A DNA stretch of 8,168 nucleotides from positions 1-8,168 of the forward strand of contig CALHZX010000120.1 of the NCBI GenBank assembly GCA_938040725.1. Reading direction: 5' to 3'. Source of the DNA: an uncultured Actinomyces sp. GTDB taxonomy: Bacteria > Actinomycetota > Actinomycetes > Actinomycetales > Actinomycetaceae. Both the position numbers and the translations under genes were made by a program. How positions within the stretch are numbered: the stretch's first letter is position 1; every line of letters starts with the position of its first letter. Below are positions 1 to 6,019 of the stretch, piece after piece. The notes under the pieces are model-generated. The model saw only the letters and a list, made by a program, of their open reading frames with translations. It was not told the origin of the DNA and did no database searches.

Positions 1-389
1 TGGCCCTCGTCAAGGACGTTCAGGTTCACCCCGTGCGCCGCGACATCCTGCACGCTGACTTCCTGGCCGTCAAGGCCGGCGAGAAGGTCGACGTTGAGGT
101 CCCCGTCGTCGTCGTTGGCGAGCCCACCCCCGGCACCGTCCACTCGCTCGAGGAGTTCACCATCCTGGTGAAGGCCCCCGCCACCTCCATCCCCGAGAAC
201 CTCGAGGTTTCCATCGAGGGTCTCGAGGCCGGCTCCGCCGTCCACGTCTCCGACCTGCAGCTGCCCGCAGGCGTTGAGGTCGAGCTCGATGCCGAGACGG
301 TCATCGTTTCCATCCAGGAAGCTGCCGCTGAAGAGGCTGAGGAAGCCGAGGGTGAGGCTGACGCCGCCGCTGAGGCTGCTACTGAGTGA
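1..389 (+). CDS. rplY: 50S ribosomal protein L25 (CTC/TL5 type), 5'-truncated by window edge
   Basis: Structural protein of the large ribosomal subunit that binds 5S rRNA; the long form is also called general stress protein CTC. The reading frame is already open at base 3, and the first visible residues, ALVKDVQVHPVRRDILHADF, are a well-known L25 segment, so the true start lies before the window. A GTG at base 33 falls inside this conserved segment and is not the start. The 128 visible residues cover the end of the 5S-binding domain, the C-terminal beta domain (PVVVVGEPTPGT onwards) and a low-complexity Glu/Ala tail that ends at TGA (387-389). Such acidic tails are usual in actinobacterial long-form L25. 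Family proteins are about 200 residues, so roughly a third is missing at the left. A strong hairpin follows 23 bases after the stop. Confidence 0.93.
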   Translation, partial: ALVKDVQVHPVRRDILHADFLAVKAGEKVDVEVPVVVVGEPTPGTVHSLEEFTILVKAPATSIPENLEVSIEGLEAGSAVHVSDLQLPAGVEVELDAETVIVSIQEAAAEEAEEAEGEADAAAEAATE

Positions 390-412
390 CACTCGCGTAA
401 CAGACGCTTTCC

Positions 413-446
413 ACGAGGGGGCGGGGCTGGTGCCTCGCCCCCTCGT
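413..446 (+). terminator. Hairpin terminator after rplY
   Basis: Bases 413-426 pair with 433-446 to give a 14-bp stem (one G-T wobble, the rest Watson-Crick, mostly G-C) around a 6-base loop (427-432). There is no clear T-run after it, which is common for intrinsic terminators in high-G+C actinobacteria. It lies 23 bases after the rplY stop and just upstream of the manC promoter, so it should insulate the two genes. Confidence 0.8.
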
Positions 447-452
447 CCTATC

Positions 453-461
453 TGCGATACT
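453..461 (+). promoter_or_regulatory. Extended -10 promoter of manC (leaderless start)
   Basis: TGCGATACT is an extended -10 element (TGn followed by GATACT). It ends six bases before the manC ATG at 468, so transcription should begin at or next to the start codon. There is no Shine-Dalgarno at a normal distance; only a G-run directly abuts the ATG. The -35 position falls in the 3' arm of the rplY terminator and shows no consensus. Confidence 0.5.
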
Positions 462-467
462 GGGGGC

Positions 468-1592
468 ATGAGTGACCTCCACGTGATTATTCCCGCCGGC
501 GGAGCCGGCACCCGCCTGTGGCCCCTGTCGCGGCGTCGTCGTCCCAAGTTCCTCCTCGACCTCGCGGGCACGGGACGCACCCTCCTGCAGGGCACGGTGG
601 ACCGCTTGGAGGGGGTGGCCTCGTCGGTGAGCATCGTGACCGGCCAGGCGCACCGTGACGGTGTACTCGCCCAGCTGCCCGAGTTCGCCGCCTCGCACGA
701 TCGCACGCTCCTCATCGAGCCGTCGGGCCGCGATTCCATGGCCGCGATCGGCCTGGCCGCCTACGTCGTGCGCGAACGCTTCGGGGATGACGCGATTGTC
801 GGCTCCTTCGCGGCCGATCATCTGATCGCCCGCCCCGAGCTGCTGCGCAGCGCCGTCGAGACGGCGATCGGTGCCGCCCGCGACGGCTACGTCGTGACCA
901 TCGGCCTGACGCCCACCGAGGCCTCGACCGCCTACGGGTACATCGCGCCCGGCCCTGCGCTGAACGATGGCGACGAGGCCGGGGCTGCCGACGCTGAGCG
1001 CGGCGCCCGCCGGGTCGCCGAGTTTGTGGAGAAGCCGGACGCAGATACCGCTGCCCGCTACGTGGCGGCGGGCTACCTGTGGAACGCGGGCATGTTTATC
1101 GTGTCGGCGGGCGTGCTCGCCTCCCATCTGGCCCGCCTGCTGCCCGACATGCACGCGCGCCTGGAGTCGATTGCGCGCGCGTGGGGCACCCCCGCGTTCG
1201 AGGAGACGCTGGCGGAGAACTGGCCACATCTGACGAAGATCGCGATCGACCATGCCATCGCCGAACCCGTCGCCGCCGACGGGGGAGTGGCCGTCGTTCC
1301 CGCCGACGCGCAGCTGGGCTGGACGGACCTGGGTGATTTCGAGGCCCTGACCGGCATCGTTGCGGAGGCGGGCAACCTGGGCGAGGCGCTGCGCGTCGAC
1401 TCCGACGGCGCGGCCGTCTTCGCTTCGTTGGGAGACGACAGCGAGGGGCCGCTCGTGGCGCTCGTCGGTGTGCCCGACGTGGCGGTCGCGCTCACCCCGG
1501 ATGCTATCCTCGTCACGCGCCGCGACCACGCCCAGTCGGTGAAGGCGGTCGTCGACCAGCTCGCCGAACAGGGACGCTCCGACCTGCTCTGA
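468..1592 (+). CDS. manC: Mannose-1-phosphate guanylyltransferase (GDP-mannose pyrophosphorylase)
   Basis: Transfers GMP from GTP to mannose-1-phosphate, giving GDP-mannose for mannosylated glycans and glycolipids; cytoplasmic. The 374-residue product has the nucleotidyltransferase signature GGAGTRLWPLSRRRRPKF (11-28; the last residue is often Gln in related enzymes). It also has the guanylyltransferase segment EPSGRDSMAAIGLAA (84-98), ADHLI in the sugar-nucleotide pocket (116-120), FVEKP (186-190), WNAGMF (205-210) and GWTDLGDF (284-291). The length fits single-domain guanylyltransferases; there is no C-terminal isomerase (cupin) domain as in bifunctional ManC/AlgA proteins. The ATG at 468 is chosen because it directly precedes the conserved HVIIPAGGAGTRLWPLSR start and sits six bases after a -10 element, implying leaderless translation. 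It is a single-gene unit. A mutase-like gene lies about 1.4 kb downstream on the other strand. Symbol usage varies between species (manB/manC/rfbM). Confidence 0.9.
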   Translation: MSDLHVIIPAGGAGTRLWPLSRRRRPKFLLDLAGTGRTLLQGTVDRLEGVASSVSIVTGQAHRDGVLAQLPEFAASHDRTLLIEPSGRDSMAAIGLAAYVVRERFGDDAIVGSFAADHLIARPELLRSAVETAIGAARDGYVVTIGLTPTEASTAYGYIAPGPALNDGDEAGAADAERGARRVAEFVEKPDADTAARYVAAGYLWNAGMFIVSAGVLASHLARLLPDMHARLESIARAWGTPAFEETLAENWPHLTKIAIDHAIAEPVAADGGVAVVPADAQLGWTDLGDFEALTGIVAEAGNLGEALRVDSDGAAVFASLGDDSEGPLVALVGVPDVAVALTPDAILVTRRDHAQSVKAVVDQLAEQGRSDLL

Positions 1593-1761
1593 CGCGTCGT
1601 TTCCGCGCTGACCTACGCATACCCCGGCTCAGCTCCCGCGAGGGGTGGCCTCGTCGCGCCGCGTTCGCTCTCGGGTGAGGTGCGCCGCCCCGCCCGTCGC
1701 GCGTGGGCGTCGGGCTGGTAGCGTGTTGGGCAGCAAGAAGCCCCGACGAAAGGCATCACAC
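1593..1761 (+). promoter_or_regulatory. manC-BMP spacer with extended -10 promoter and RBS for the lipoprotein gene
   Basis: TGGTAGCGT at 1716-1724 is an extended -10 element (TGn plus TANNNT, here TAGCGT), placing the start of transcription near 1731. No convincing -35 is seen. GAAAGG at 1748-1753 is a Shine-Dalgarno 8 bases before the GTG at 1762, giving a leader of about 30 bases. A weak imperfect hairpin (about 1637-1656) is the only terminator candidate for manC, so some read-through is possible. Confidence 0.45.
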
Positions 1762-2943
1762 GTGAACAAGCGGACCATCGCCGCCCTCGCAACCACCGCG
1801 ACAGCGGTCACCGTGGCCCTCGGAGCTTGCTCGACCACACCCGCCGCCACCCCCGCGTCCTCCGCGAAGGTCTGCGCCGCCATCTCCGGAGCCCACGGCG
1901 ACGCCGCCACGGACCCCGTCGCGGCCGCGCTCGCGGGTGCCGCGAACGATGCATCGGTCGCCTTCGAGGCTGCTAGTGGTGCGGAGGCACCCGCCTCGCT
2001 GGTGGCCTCCGGCTGCACGCTGATCGTGGGCGCGGATTCGACGATGGCATCGTCGATCTCCGAGGCCGCACGCGCCAAGCCGAAGGTGCGCTTCGCCCTC
2101 GTGGGCGCTTCCTTCGTCGATAGCAAGGGAGCCGCAACCTCCCTGAAGAACGGGTCCATCGTCGACGTGGACGCCTCGCAGGCCGCCTACCTGGCCGGCT
2201 ACGCCTCCGCGGGCATGACGACCACGGGCGCGCTCGCAGTCATCGGTGGCGCGCGCGACAATGTGACGAGCTCGCAGATGTCCGCATTCTCCCAGGGCGT
2301 GGACGCATACAACCTCGCCAATGGAACGTCGATCAGCGTGCTCGGCTGGAACCCGGCGACGAGCGACGGCACCTACGCGGGCAGCGCCGACGAGGTGCGC
2401 GGCGCGGCCGCCGACTTCATCGCCCAGGGGGCCGACATCGTCGTACCCTTCGCTGGTGACGCGAACGGGGGTGCCGCGCGAGCTGTTACCGAGGCAGCGA
2501 ATCCGATGGTTCGCCTCGTGTGGTCGGGCCTGACGAAGGCCGATCTTAAGGGCCTGACCCGCGACGAGGCCCAGTCGGCCGAGACCGCGCCGATGTCCGG
2601 TCAGTCCGGCGCGCCGGTGACGCAGCAGGTGGACACGCAGTCCTTCGCGGACGCGTTCAGCTACATTCAGATCTCTGACGAGGTCCGCTCTGCCATTGGC
2701 GCGCCCGTGCTGACGGGCATCGTCGTCGACTACGAGGGTGCGATGGAGACGCTCATCGAGCAGGCGAACGCGGGCGCTCAGGCGTCCGTCGTTCCGGTGT
2801 CATTGGCCTCTGGTGGCGTCCTCCTCACCGGCTTCGGTGCCTACACGCCGATGCTCTCCTCCGACCTGAAGCTGGGTCTGTCCGACATGGCCGGACAGAT
2901 CGAGACGGGCGGCATGGTCATCTCCACACCTTTCGACGTGTGA
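1762..2943 (+). CDS. BMP-family (PnrA-like) substrate-binding lipoprotein, divergent
   Basis: Predicted membrane-anchored, extracytoplasmic binding protein of the Bmp family (PF02608), whose known members mostly bind nucleosides for ABC importers. The GTG at 1762 is preferred over an upstream in-frame start at 1645 because it has an RBS and yields a proper signal peptide: MNKR, a hydrophobic stretch, then lipobox LGAC with Cys23. The 393-residue product then shows family segments: SGCTLIVG (83-90), KPKVRFALVGA (106-116), SQAAYLAGYASAGMTTTGALAVIGG (139-163; also the best-matching stretch), VLGWNPATSDGTYAG (193-207), FIAQGADIVVPFAG (219-232) and GGVLLTGFGAY (351-361). Oddities: the usual N-terminal Asp-Lys-Ser-Phe-Asn-Gln motif is absent (the region reads GDAATDP, 46-52), and about 35 extra residues (255-289, Ser/Gln/Ala-rich) sit before VDTQ, where most members run straight on. 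No ATPase or permease gene is adjacent, so the ligand and transporter are unknown. Confidence 0.8.
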   Translation: MNKRTIAALATTATAVTVALGACSTTPAATPASSAKVCAAISGAHGDAATDPVAAALAGAANDASVAFEAASGAEAPASLVASGCTLIVGADSTMASSISEAARAKPKVRFALVGASFVDSKGAATSLKNGSIVDVDASQAAYLAGYASAGMTTTGALAVIGGARDNVTSSQMSAFSQGVDAYNLANGTSISVLGWNPATSDGTYAGSADEVRGAAADFIAQGADIVVPFAGDANGGAARAVTEAANPMVRLVWSGLTKADLKGLTRDEAQSAETAPMSGQSGAPVTQQVDTQSFADAFSYIQISDEVRSAIGAPVLTGIVVDYEGAMETLIEQANAGAQASVVPVSLASGGVLLTGFGAYTPMLSSDLKLGLSDMAGQIETGGMVISTPFDV

Positions 2944-2961
2944 GCTGACGGAACAGACGGG

Positions 2962-2989
2962 GTGCCCCGGGGACGCGTCCCCGGGGCAC
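2962..2989. terminator. Perfect 28-bp palindrome, bidirectional terminator
   Basis: Bases 2962-2975 are the exact reverse complement of 2976-2989. As RNA this folds on either strand into a 12-bp, almost pure G-C stem with a CGCG tetraloop. It lies 18 bases after the BMP gene stop and 17 bases beyond the stop of the convergent minus-strand gene, the expected place for a shared terminator. T-runs are weak on both sides. Confidence 0.75.
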
Positions 2990-3006
2990 AACTATTCAGT
3001 GCGGTC

Positions 3007-3780
3007 TTAGTCTCCCAGTGCGGCCAGTGCTGCCCCCGCGCACAGTGCGTCCGCGTCGAGGACGAAGGCCGGGTCCACGCAGTACAGGCCCGGGCCGTGT
3101 GGGACGGCGGGCGAGGTGCTGAGAGCATCGGCCAGCACCGTGCAGACATCCTGTTCCGGTAGGGACGTCGTGAGGGTACGCCCACCTGCGCAGACGGCGA
3201 GAGACAGGGTGGCGCCCTCCTCGACAACCGGAACGCCCAGGCGCTCCAGGAGCGTCACCAGCAGGCCCGAGGCCTCGTCGATTGACACGGAGGCCGCGCG
3301 GGTAGCGGAAGGGGCCAAAGATGCGATACGCGATGCGCAGCGGTCGACGTAAGCGCCGATCATTCCATCTCCCACGGACTCCCAGCCGTCCTCGGCGCGC
3401 GGGAGGGACGCCTCATCACCGAACGTGGCCACGGCCTCGTCAATGAGAGCGAGCTCAGCGTCGGGGGTCAGCGCGCCCTCACGCGAGCGGTCGATCGCGC
3501 GTCCTCCCAGGTAGATGAGCGCTTCGCCCGACGCGCGCACGTACACGGCTCCGTCCGCCATGACCATGCGCACCGAAAACGCCGTGAGGGGAGCGGGGAG
3601 CGCACGCGGCATGAGGAGGGCGTGTCCGCCGGCGGCTTCGATGATCGCCGCGCCGTCGCGCGCGCTGTCCTGATCCTCGGGGGCCTCGAAGCCAATGATG
3701 AGGCGGAAACGGCCGCCGGTGCGCGCGGACAGGAAAGAAGCGATACCCGCAAACAGTGACGGGCTAGCACAGCGTGTCAT
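3007..3780 (-). CDS. Degenerate phosphomannomutase/phosphoglucomutase-like protein, probably inactive
   Basis: 257 residues with no clear full-length match, but I can align them collinearly to the first half of actinobacterial alpha-D-phosphohexomutases from memory. RFRLIIGFEAPEDQDSA (24-40) fits the VVVGYDAR strand and helix. GGHALLMPRALPAPLTAFSVR (51-71) fits the LLPRPLPTPVLAFAVR segment. VYVRAS (79-84) fits the VMVTASHNP loop. DGWESVGDGMIGAYVDR (131-147) fits the segment after domain I. LAVCAGGRTLTTSLPEQDVCTVLADAL (194-220) fits the region after the metal loop. The catalytic-type serine may persist (Ser84), but HNP is replaced by Gly-Glu-Ala, the following substrate loop is shortened, and the metal-binding DPDADR is replaced by about EGATLS (188-193). 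The protein stops near the domain II/III border; true enzymes are about 450-560 residues. The frame is intact with coherent codon use. The ATG (3778-3780) is chosen for its leaderless promoter. A regulatory role or a decaying remnant are both possible. Confidence 0.6.
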   Translation of the reverse strand: MTRCASPSLFAGIASFLSARTGGRFRLIIGFEAPEDQDSARDGAAIIEAAGGHALLMPRALPAPLTAFSVRMVMADGAVYVRASGEALIYLGGRAIDRSREGALTPDAELALIDEAVATFGDEASLPRAEDGWESVGDGMIGAYVDRCASRIASLAPSATRAASVSIDEASGLLVTLLERLGVPVVEEGATLSLAVCAGGRTLTTSLPEQDVCTVLADALSTSPAVPHGPGLYCVDPAFVLDADALCAGAALAALGD

Positions 3781-3786
3781 GTGCTG

Positions 3787-3815
3787 AGGGTAACACTGTG
3801 GGTGCCTTGCGTAAA
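3787..3815 (-). promoter_or_regulatory. Leaderless promoter of the mutase-like gene
   Basis: On the minus strand the -10 hexamer TACCCT (3792-3787, TANNNT) is followed by exactly six bases and then the ATG at 3780. A -35 like TTTACG (3815-3810, four of six matches to TTGACA) stands 17 bp upstream. No Shine-Dalgarno precedes the ATG, so a leaderless mRNA is expected. A working promoter argues that the gene is expressed rather than dead. Confidence 0.55.
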
Positions 3816-3889
3816 AACCGGTATCAGGAACGAGGCGTGGGCGTGCCTTGAAGCAACGGCAGGAAGGCGCAGGTGGGGGGCCGCGTCGG

Positions 3890-3915
3890 TATCCTGGAGG
3901 CATCCACAAAGGAGG
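3890..3915 (+). promoter_or_regulatory. dapE -10 box and strong Shine-Dalgarno
   Basis: TATCCT (3890-3895) is a TANNNT -10 candidate with transcription expected near 3902, giving a leader of about 18 bases. No good -35 is visible. AAAGGAGG (3908-3915) is a near-perfect Shine-Dalgarno four bases before the ATG at 3920 and fixes that start against the in-frame upstream extension. The promoter diverges from that of the mutase-like gene; the two -10 boxes are about 100 bp apart. Confidence 0.55.
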
Positions 3916-3919
3916 AATC

Positions 3920-5101
3920 ATGCAGCTGACGAACGTGATGGATGCCGTTGAGCTGACGCGCCAGATGATCGACATCCCCTCGGTGTCGGGAGATGAGGGC
4001 CCCCTGGCGAACGCCGTCGAAGAAGCCCTGCGAAGCGCCGGATTCGGGGCGGTCCCTGCTCTGGAGATCCTGTGCGACGGGGATGCCGTGTGCGCGCGGA
4101 CCCGGCTCGGCCTCGCCCAGCGCGTGGTCCTCGCCGGCCACCTCGACACCGTTCCGATTGCGGATAACGTCCCTGGCCGCCTCGAGGAGCGCGACGGGGT
4201 CACGGTCCTGTGGGGGCGTGGGTCGGTCGACATGCTCGGCGGTTGCGCGGCGGCGCTCGCGCTCGCCTGCGAGGTTGGGGTGGCCATCCGCGAGGGCAAC
4301 GAAGCCACGCTGAATGCCGACGTCACGTGGATCTTCTACGACCACGAGGAGGTTGCCTCCCATCTCAACGGCCTCGGGCGCGTTCAGCGCAACCATCCCG
4401 ATTGGCTGGCGGGCGACCTGGCGCTGCTGGGTGAGCCCACCGCCGCTCACGTGGAAGGCGGCTGCAATGGCACGCTGCGCGTCATCGCGCACTTCCCGGG
4501 CCGCGCGGCTCACTCGGCGCGCGCGTGGATGGGGGTCAATGCGATTCACGCGATGGCTCCCGTCATTGAGCGCATTGCCGCGTACGGAAACCCCGTCGTC
4601 ACGGTCGACGGACTGCAATTTCGTGAATCCCTGTCGGTCGTGCGCGTCGAGGGCGGCATCGCCAACAATGTGATTCCAGAGGCCGCCTCGATGACCGTCA
4701 ACTACCGTTTCGCCCCCTCCACGCGCGCCGAGGATGCCCTGGAGTGGGTGCGCGGGCTGTTCGAGGGGATGGGAGCCACGATCGAGGTCGACGACCTGTG
4801 TGAGGGTGCTAGGCCGGGCGCGGACTCGCCTCTGGCCCAGCGGTTCCTGTCCGTCGCGCGCTCCGTTGCCCGCGCGCAGGGCAGCGAGCTCCAGCTCAGC
4901 GCGAAGGTTGGGTGGACCGATGTCGCGCGCTTTAGCGAGGTCGGCGTGCCCGCTATGAACTTTGGCCCCGGTGATCCGCTGCTGGCGCACACGCGCGACG
5001 AACATGCGCCCGTATCGGATATTGTCAGAGTGCACGACACGCTGCGAGCGTTCGTGCTCGCATCGATCGGCGATGACGCCGACACACACGAGGAGGCATG
5101 A
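3920..5101 (+). CDS. dapE: Succinyl-diaminopimelate desuccinylase (M20 metallohydrolase)
   Basis: Hydrolyses N-succinyl-LL-2,6-diaminopimelate to LL-diaminopimelate and succinate in lysine and meso-DAP biosynthesis; cytoplasmic dinuclear zinc enzyme. The 393-residue product is near the Gram-positive DapE length. Expected metal and catalytic residues are present: His74 and Asp76 in AGHLDTVP, Asp104 in GRGSVDMLGG (bridging ligand), the Glu143-Glu144 pair in YDHEE (general base and ligand), Glu172 in LLGEPT, and His362 in RDEHAP near the C terminus. The dimerisation/lid domain spans roughly 180-290 (GCNGTLRV to ATIEV). An oddity is GSVDMLGG where most relatives have DMKGG (Lys to Leu). Other M20 peptidases share these ligands, but the overall pattern and the LOG-family neighbour favour DapE. 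The start is set by AAAGGAGG. The stop TGA (5099-5101) directly abuts the next ATG, so the two genes should be co-translated. Confidence 0.9.
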   Translation: MQLTNVMDAVELTRQMIDIPSVSGDEGPLANAVEEALRSAGFGAVPALEILCDGDAVCARTRLGLAQRVVLAGHLDTVPIADNVPGRLEERDGVTVLWGRGSVDMLGGCAAALALACEVGVAIREGNEATLNADVTWIFYDHEEVASHLNGLGRVQRNHPDWLAGDLALLGEPTAAHVEGGCNGTLRVIAHFPGRAAHSARAWMGVNAIHAMAPVIERIAAYGNPVVTVDGLQFRESLSVVRVEGGIANNVIPEAASMTVNYRFAPSTRAEDALEWVRGLFEGMGATIEVDDLCEGARPGADSPLAQRFLSVARSVARAQGSELQLSAKVGWTDVARFSEVGVPAMNFGPGDPLLAHTRDEHAPVSDIVRVHDTLRAFVLASIGDDADTHEEA

Positions 5102-5827
5102 ATGACCAAGCCGACGCACACCTATCGCCGCGGATCCGTCGTCCTGCGCGGGGATCAGATTCCGCGCCTGACGGCTGACGCCTCCCTGCTGCAGTCCGAG
5201 CAGAGCGCCGACTGGAAGCACGAGGACCCGTGGCGCGTCCTGCGCATCCAGTCCGAGTTCGTTGAGGGCTTCGAGGCCCTGGCCGAGGTCGGGCCTGCTA
5301 TCTCCGTCTTCGGGTCCGCGCGAACGCGTCCCGACGATCCTCTCTACGACTGTGCGCAGCGCATCGGTGAGCTTCTCGTGCAGCGCGGCTACGCCGTTGT
5401 CACGGGTGGCGGTCCGGGCATGATGGAGGCTGCGAACAGGGGCGCCTGGGAGGCTGGGGGCACGTCCGTGGGCCTGGGTATCGAGCTTCCCCACGAACAG
5501 GGCATGAACCAGTGGGTGAACCTGGGTGTTAACTTCCGTTACTTCTTCGCACGTAAGACGATGTTCGTGAAGTACTCCCAGGGTCTCATTGTGATGCCCG
5601 GCGGTTTTGGGACCATGGATGAGCTCTTCGAATCTGCGACGCTCGTGCAAACGGGGAAGATTCGTTCGTTCCCGTTGGTCCTCGTGGGCACAGACTACTG
5701 GTCGGGTCTGGTCGACTGGATTCGTTCCTCGATGGTCGAGGCCGGAATGATTTCTCCGGACGATGTGGACCTGCTGCGTGTCGTTGATGATCCGGAGGAA
5801 GCGGTTCGTCTCGCGATGGGTGCCTAG
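5102..5827 (+). CDS. LOG-family (TIGR00730) Rossmann-fold protein, possible cytokinin riboside 5'-monophosphate phosphoribohydrolase
   Basis: Members of the LONELY GUY/lysine-decarboxylase-like family cleave nucleoside 5'-monophosphates to the base and ribose 5-phosphate. The 241-residue product shows ISVFGSAR (67-74), the phosphate-binding turn GGGPGMMEAANRGA (102-115) and the hallmark PGGFGTMDE (166-174) with the catalytic-type Glu174; Arg151 in FFARKTMF matches the conserved active-site arginine. Older annotations as lysine decarboxylase are not justified. An N-terminal extension of about 60 residues (HTYRRGSVVLRG... EFVEGFEAL) precedes the fold, making it longer than the compact (about 190-residue) LOGs; this is seen in many actinobacterial homologues. 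The ATG at 5102 follows the dapE TGA with no gap, and AGGAGG (5091-5096), inside dapE, is its RBS at five bases, so translation is coupled. No terminator is evident after the TAG. The physiological substrate in bacteria is uncertain. Confidence 0.88.
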   Translation: MTKPTHTYRRGSVVLRGDQIPRLTADASLLQSEQSADWKHEDPWRVLRIQSEFVEGFEALAEVGPAISVFGSARTRPDDPLYDCAQRIGELLVQRGYAVVTGGGPGMMEAANRGAWEAGGTSVGLGIELPHEQGMNQWVNLGVNFRYFFARKTMFVKYSQGLIVMPGGFGTMDELFESATLVQTGKIRSFPLVLVGTDYWSGLVDWIRSSMVEAGMISPDDVDLLRVVDDPEEAVRLAMGA

Positions 5828-6012
5828 TAGTTAGTTCCTCTTTCTGAGCGTCCGAGAATTGCGCTAAATGCTGCGATAATCGGCCTAATTGATCGGATGG
5901 CCTATTTTCTTTTGATTTCTCTTTGCGAGCTGTTAAGGAAAAACGGCGCTTATCCGGTAAAATGGGTCTGTTACCCCGCCTGTGGAGGCGCGGGCATAAC
6001 TCTGAGAAGGAG
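5828..6012 (+). promoter_or_regulatory. A+T-rich promoter region, leader hairpin and RBS of the DUF3117 gene
   Basis: Bases 5828-5960 are only about 44% G+C by hand count, clearly below the genes around them. Two -10 candidates are seen: an extended element TGCGATAAT (5872-5880) and TAAAAT (5958-5963), the latter with a T-rich tract 5903-5924 at UP-element distance but only a weak -35 (around TTAAGG). From the predicted start at about 5970 the leader folds at once into a hairpin (5970-6000): 11 base pairs with small bulges and loop TGTGGA. GAAGGAG (6006-6012) is a strong Shine-Dalgarno seven bases before the ATG at 6020. No terminator for the LOG gene is evident here, so read-through may add to expression. 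Confidence 0.5.
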
Positions 6013-6019
6013 TACTCTC

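Noticed and set aside
33..389. rplY starting at the GTG at 33
   Set aside because: The frame is open to the left edge and encodes conserved L25 residues upstream of this codon.
1645..1761. N-terminal extension of the BMP lipoprotein
   Set aside because: It would bury the signal peptide and lipobox behind 39 Arg-rich residues and runs through the predicted -10 box; the GTG at 1762 has an RBS.
3781..4326. Long minus-strand extension of the mutase-like gene into dapE
   Set aside because: It overlaps the well-supported dapE coding region in antisense; its composition is that of a shadow frame, and a leaderless promoter supports the start at 3780.
3824..5650. 608-residue minus-strand open frame opposite dapE and the LOG gene
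   Set aside because: It is the low-stop antisense frame typical of high-G+C genes; the plus strand encodes two clear conserved enzymes with RBSs, and the minus translation shows no recognisable domain.
5102..5827. Annotation as lysine decarboxylase
   Set aside because: The PGGxGTxxE motif belongs to LOG-type phosphoribohydrolases; the decarboxylase label is an old mis-annotation of this family.
5872..5905. Terminator for the LOG gene from the GGCC repeats (5882-5885, 5899-5902)
   Set aside because: Only a four-base stem with a long loop can form; too weak to call.
5897..6019. In-frame 41-residue N-terminal extension of DUF3117 (MAYFLL... with CYPACGG)
   Set aside because: No Shine-Dalgarno precedes the ATG at 5897, the family starts at MAAMKPRTG, and the stretch contains the promoter, leader hairpin and RBS of the shorter form.
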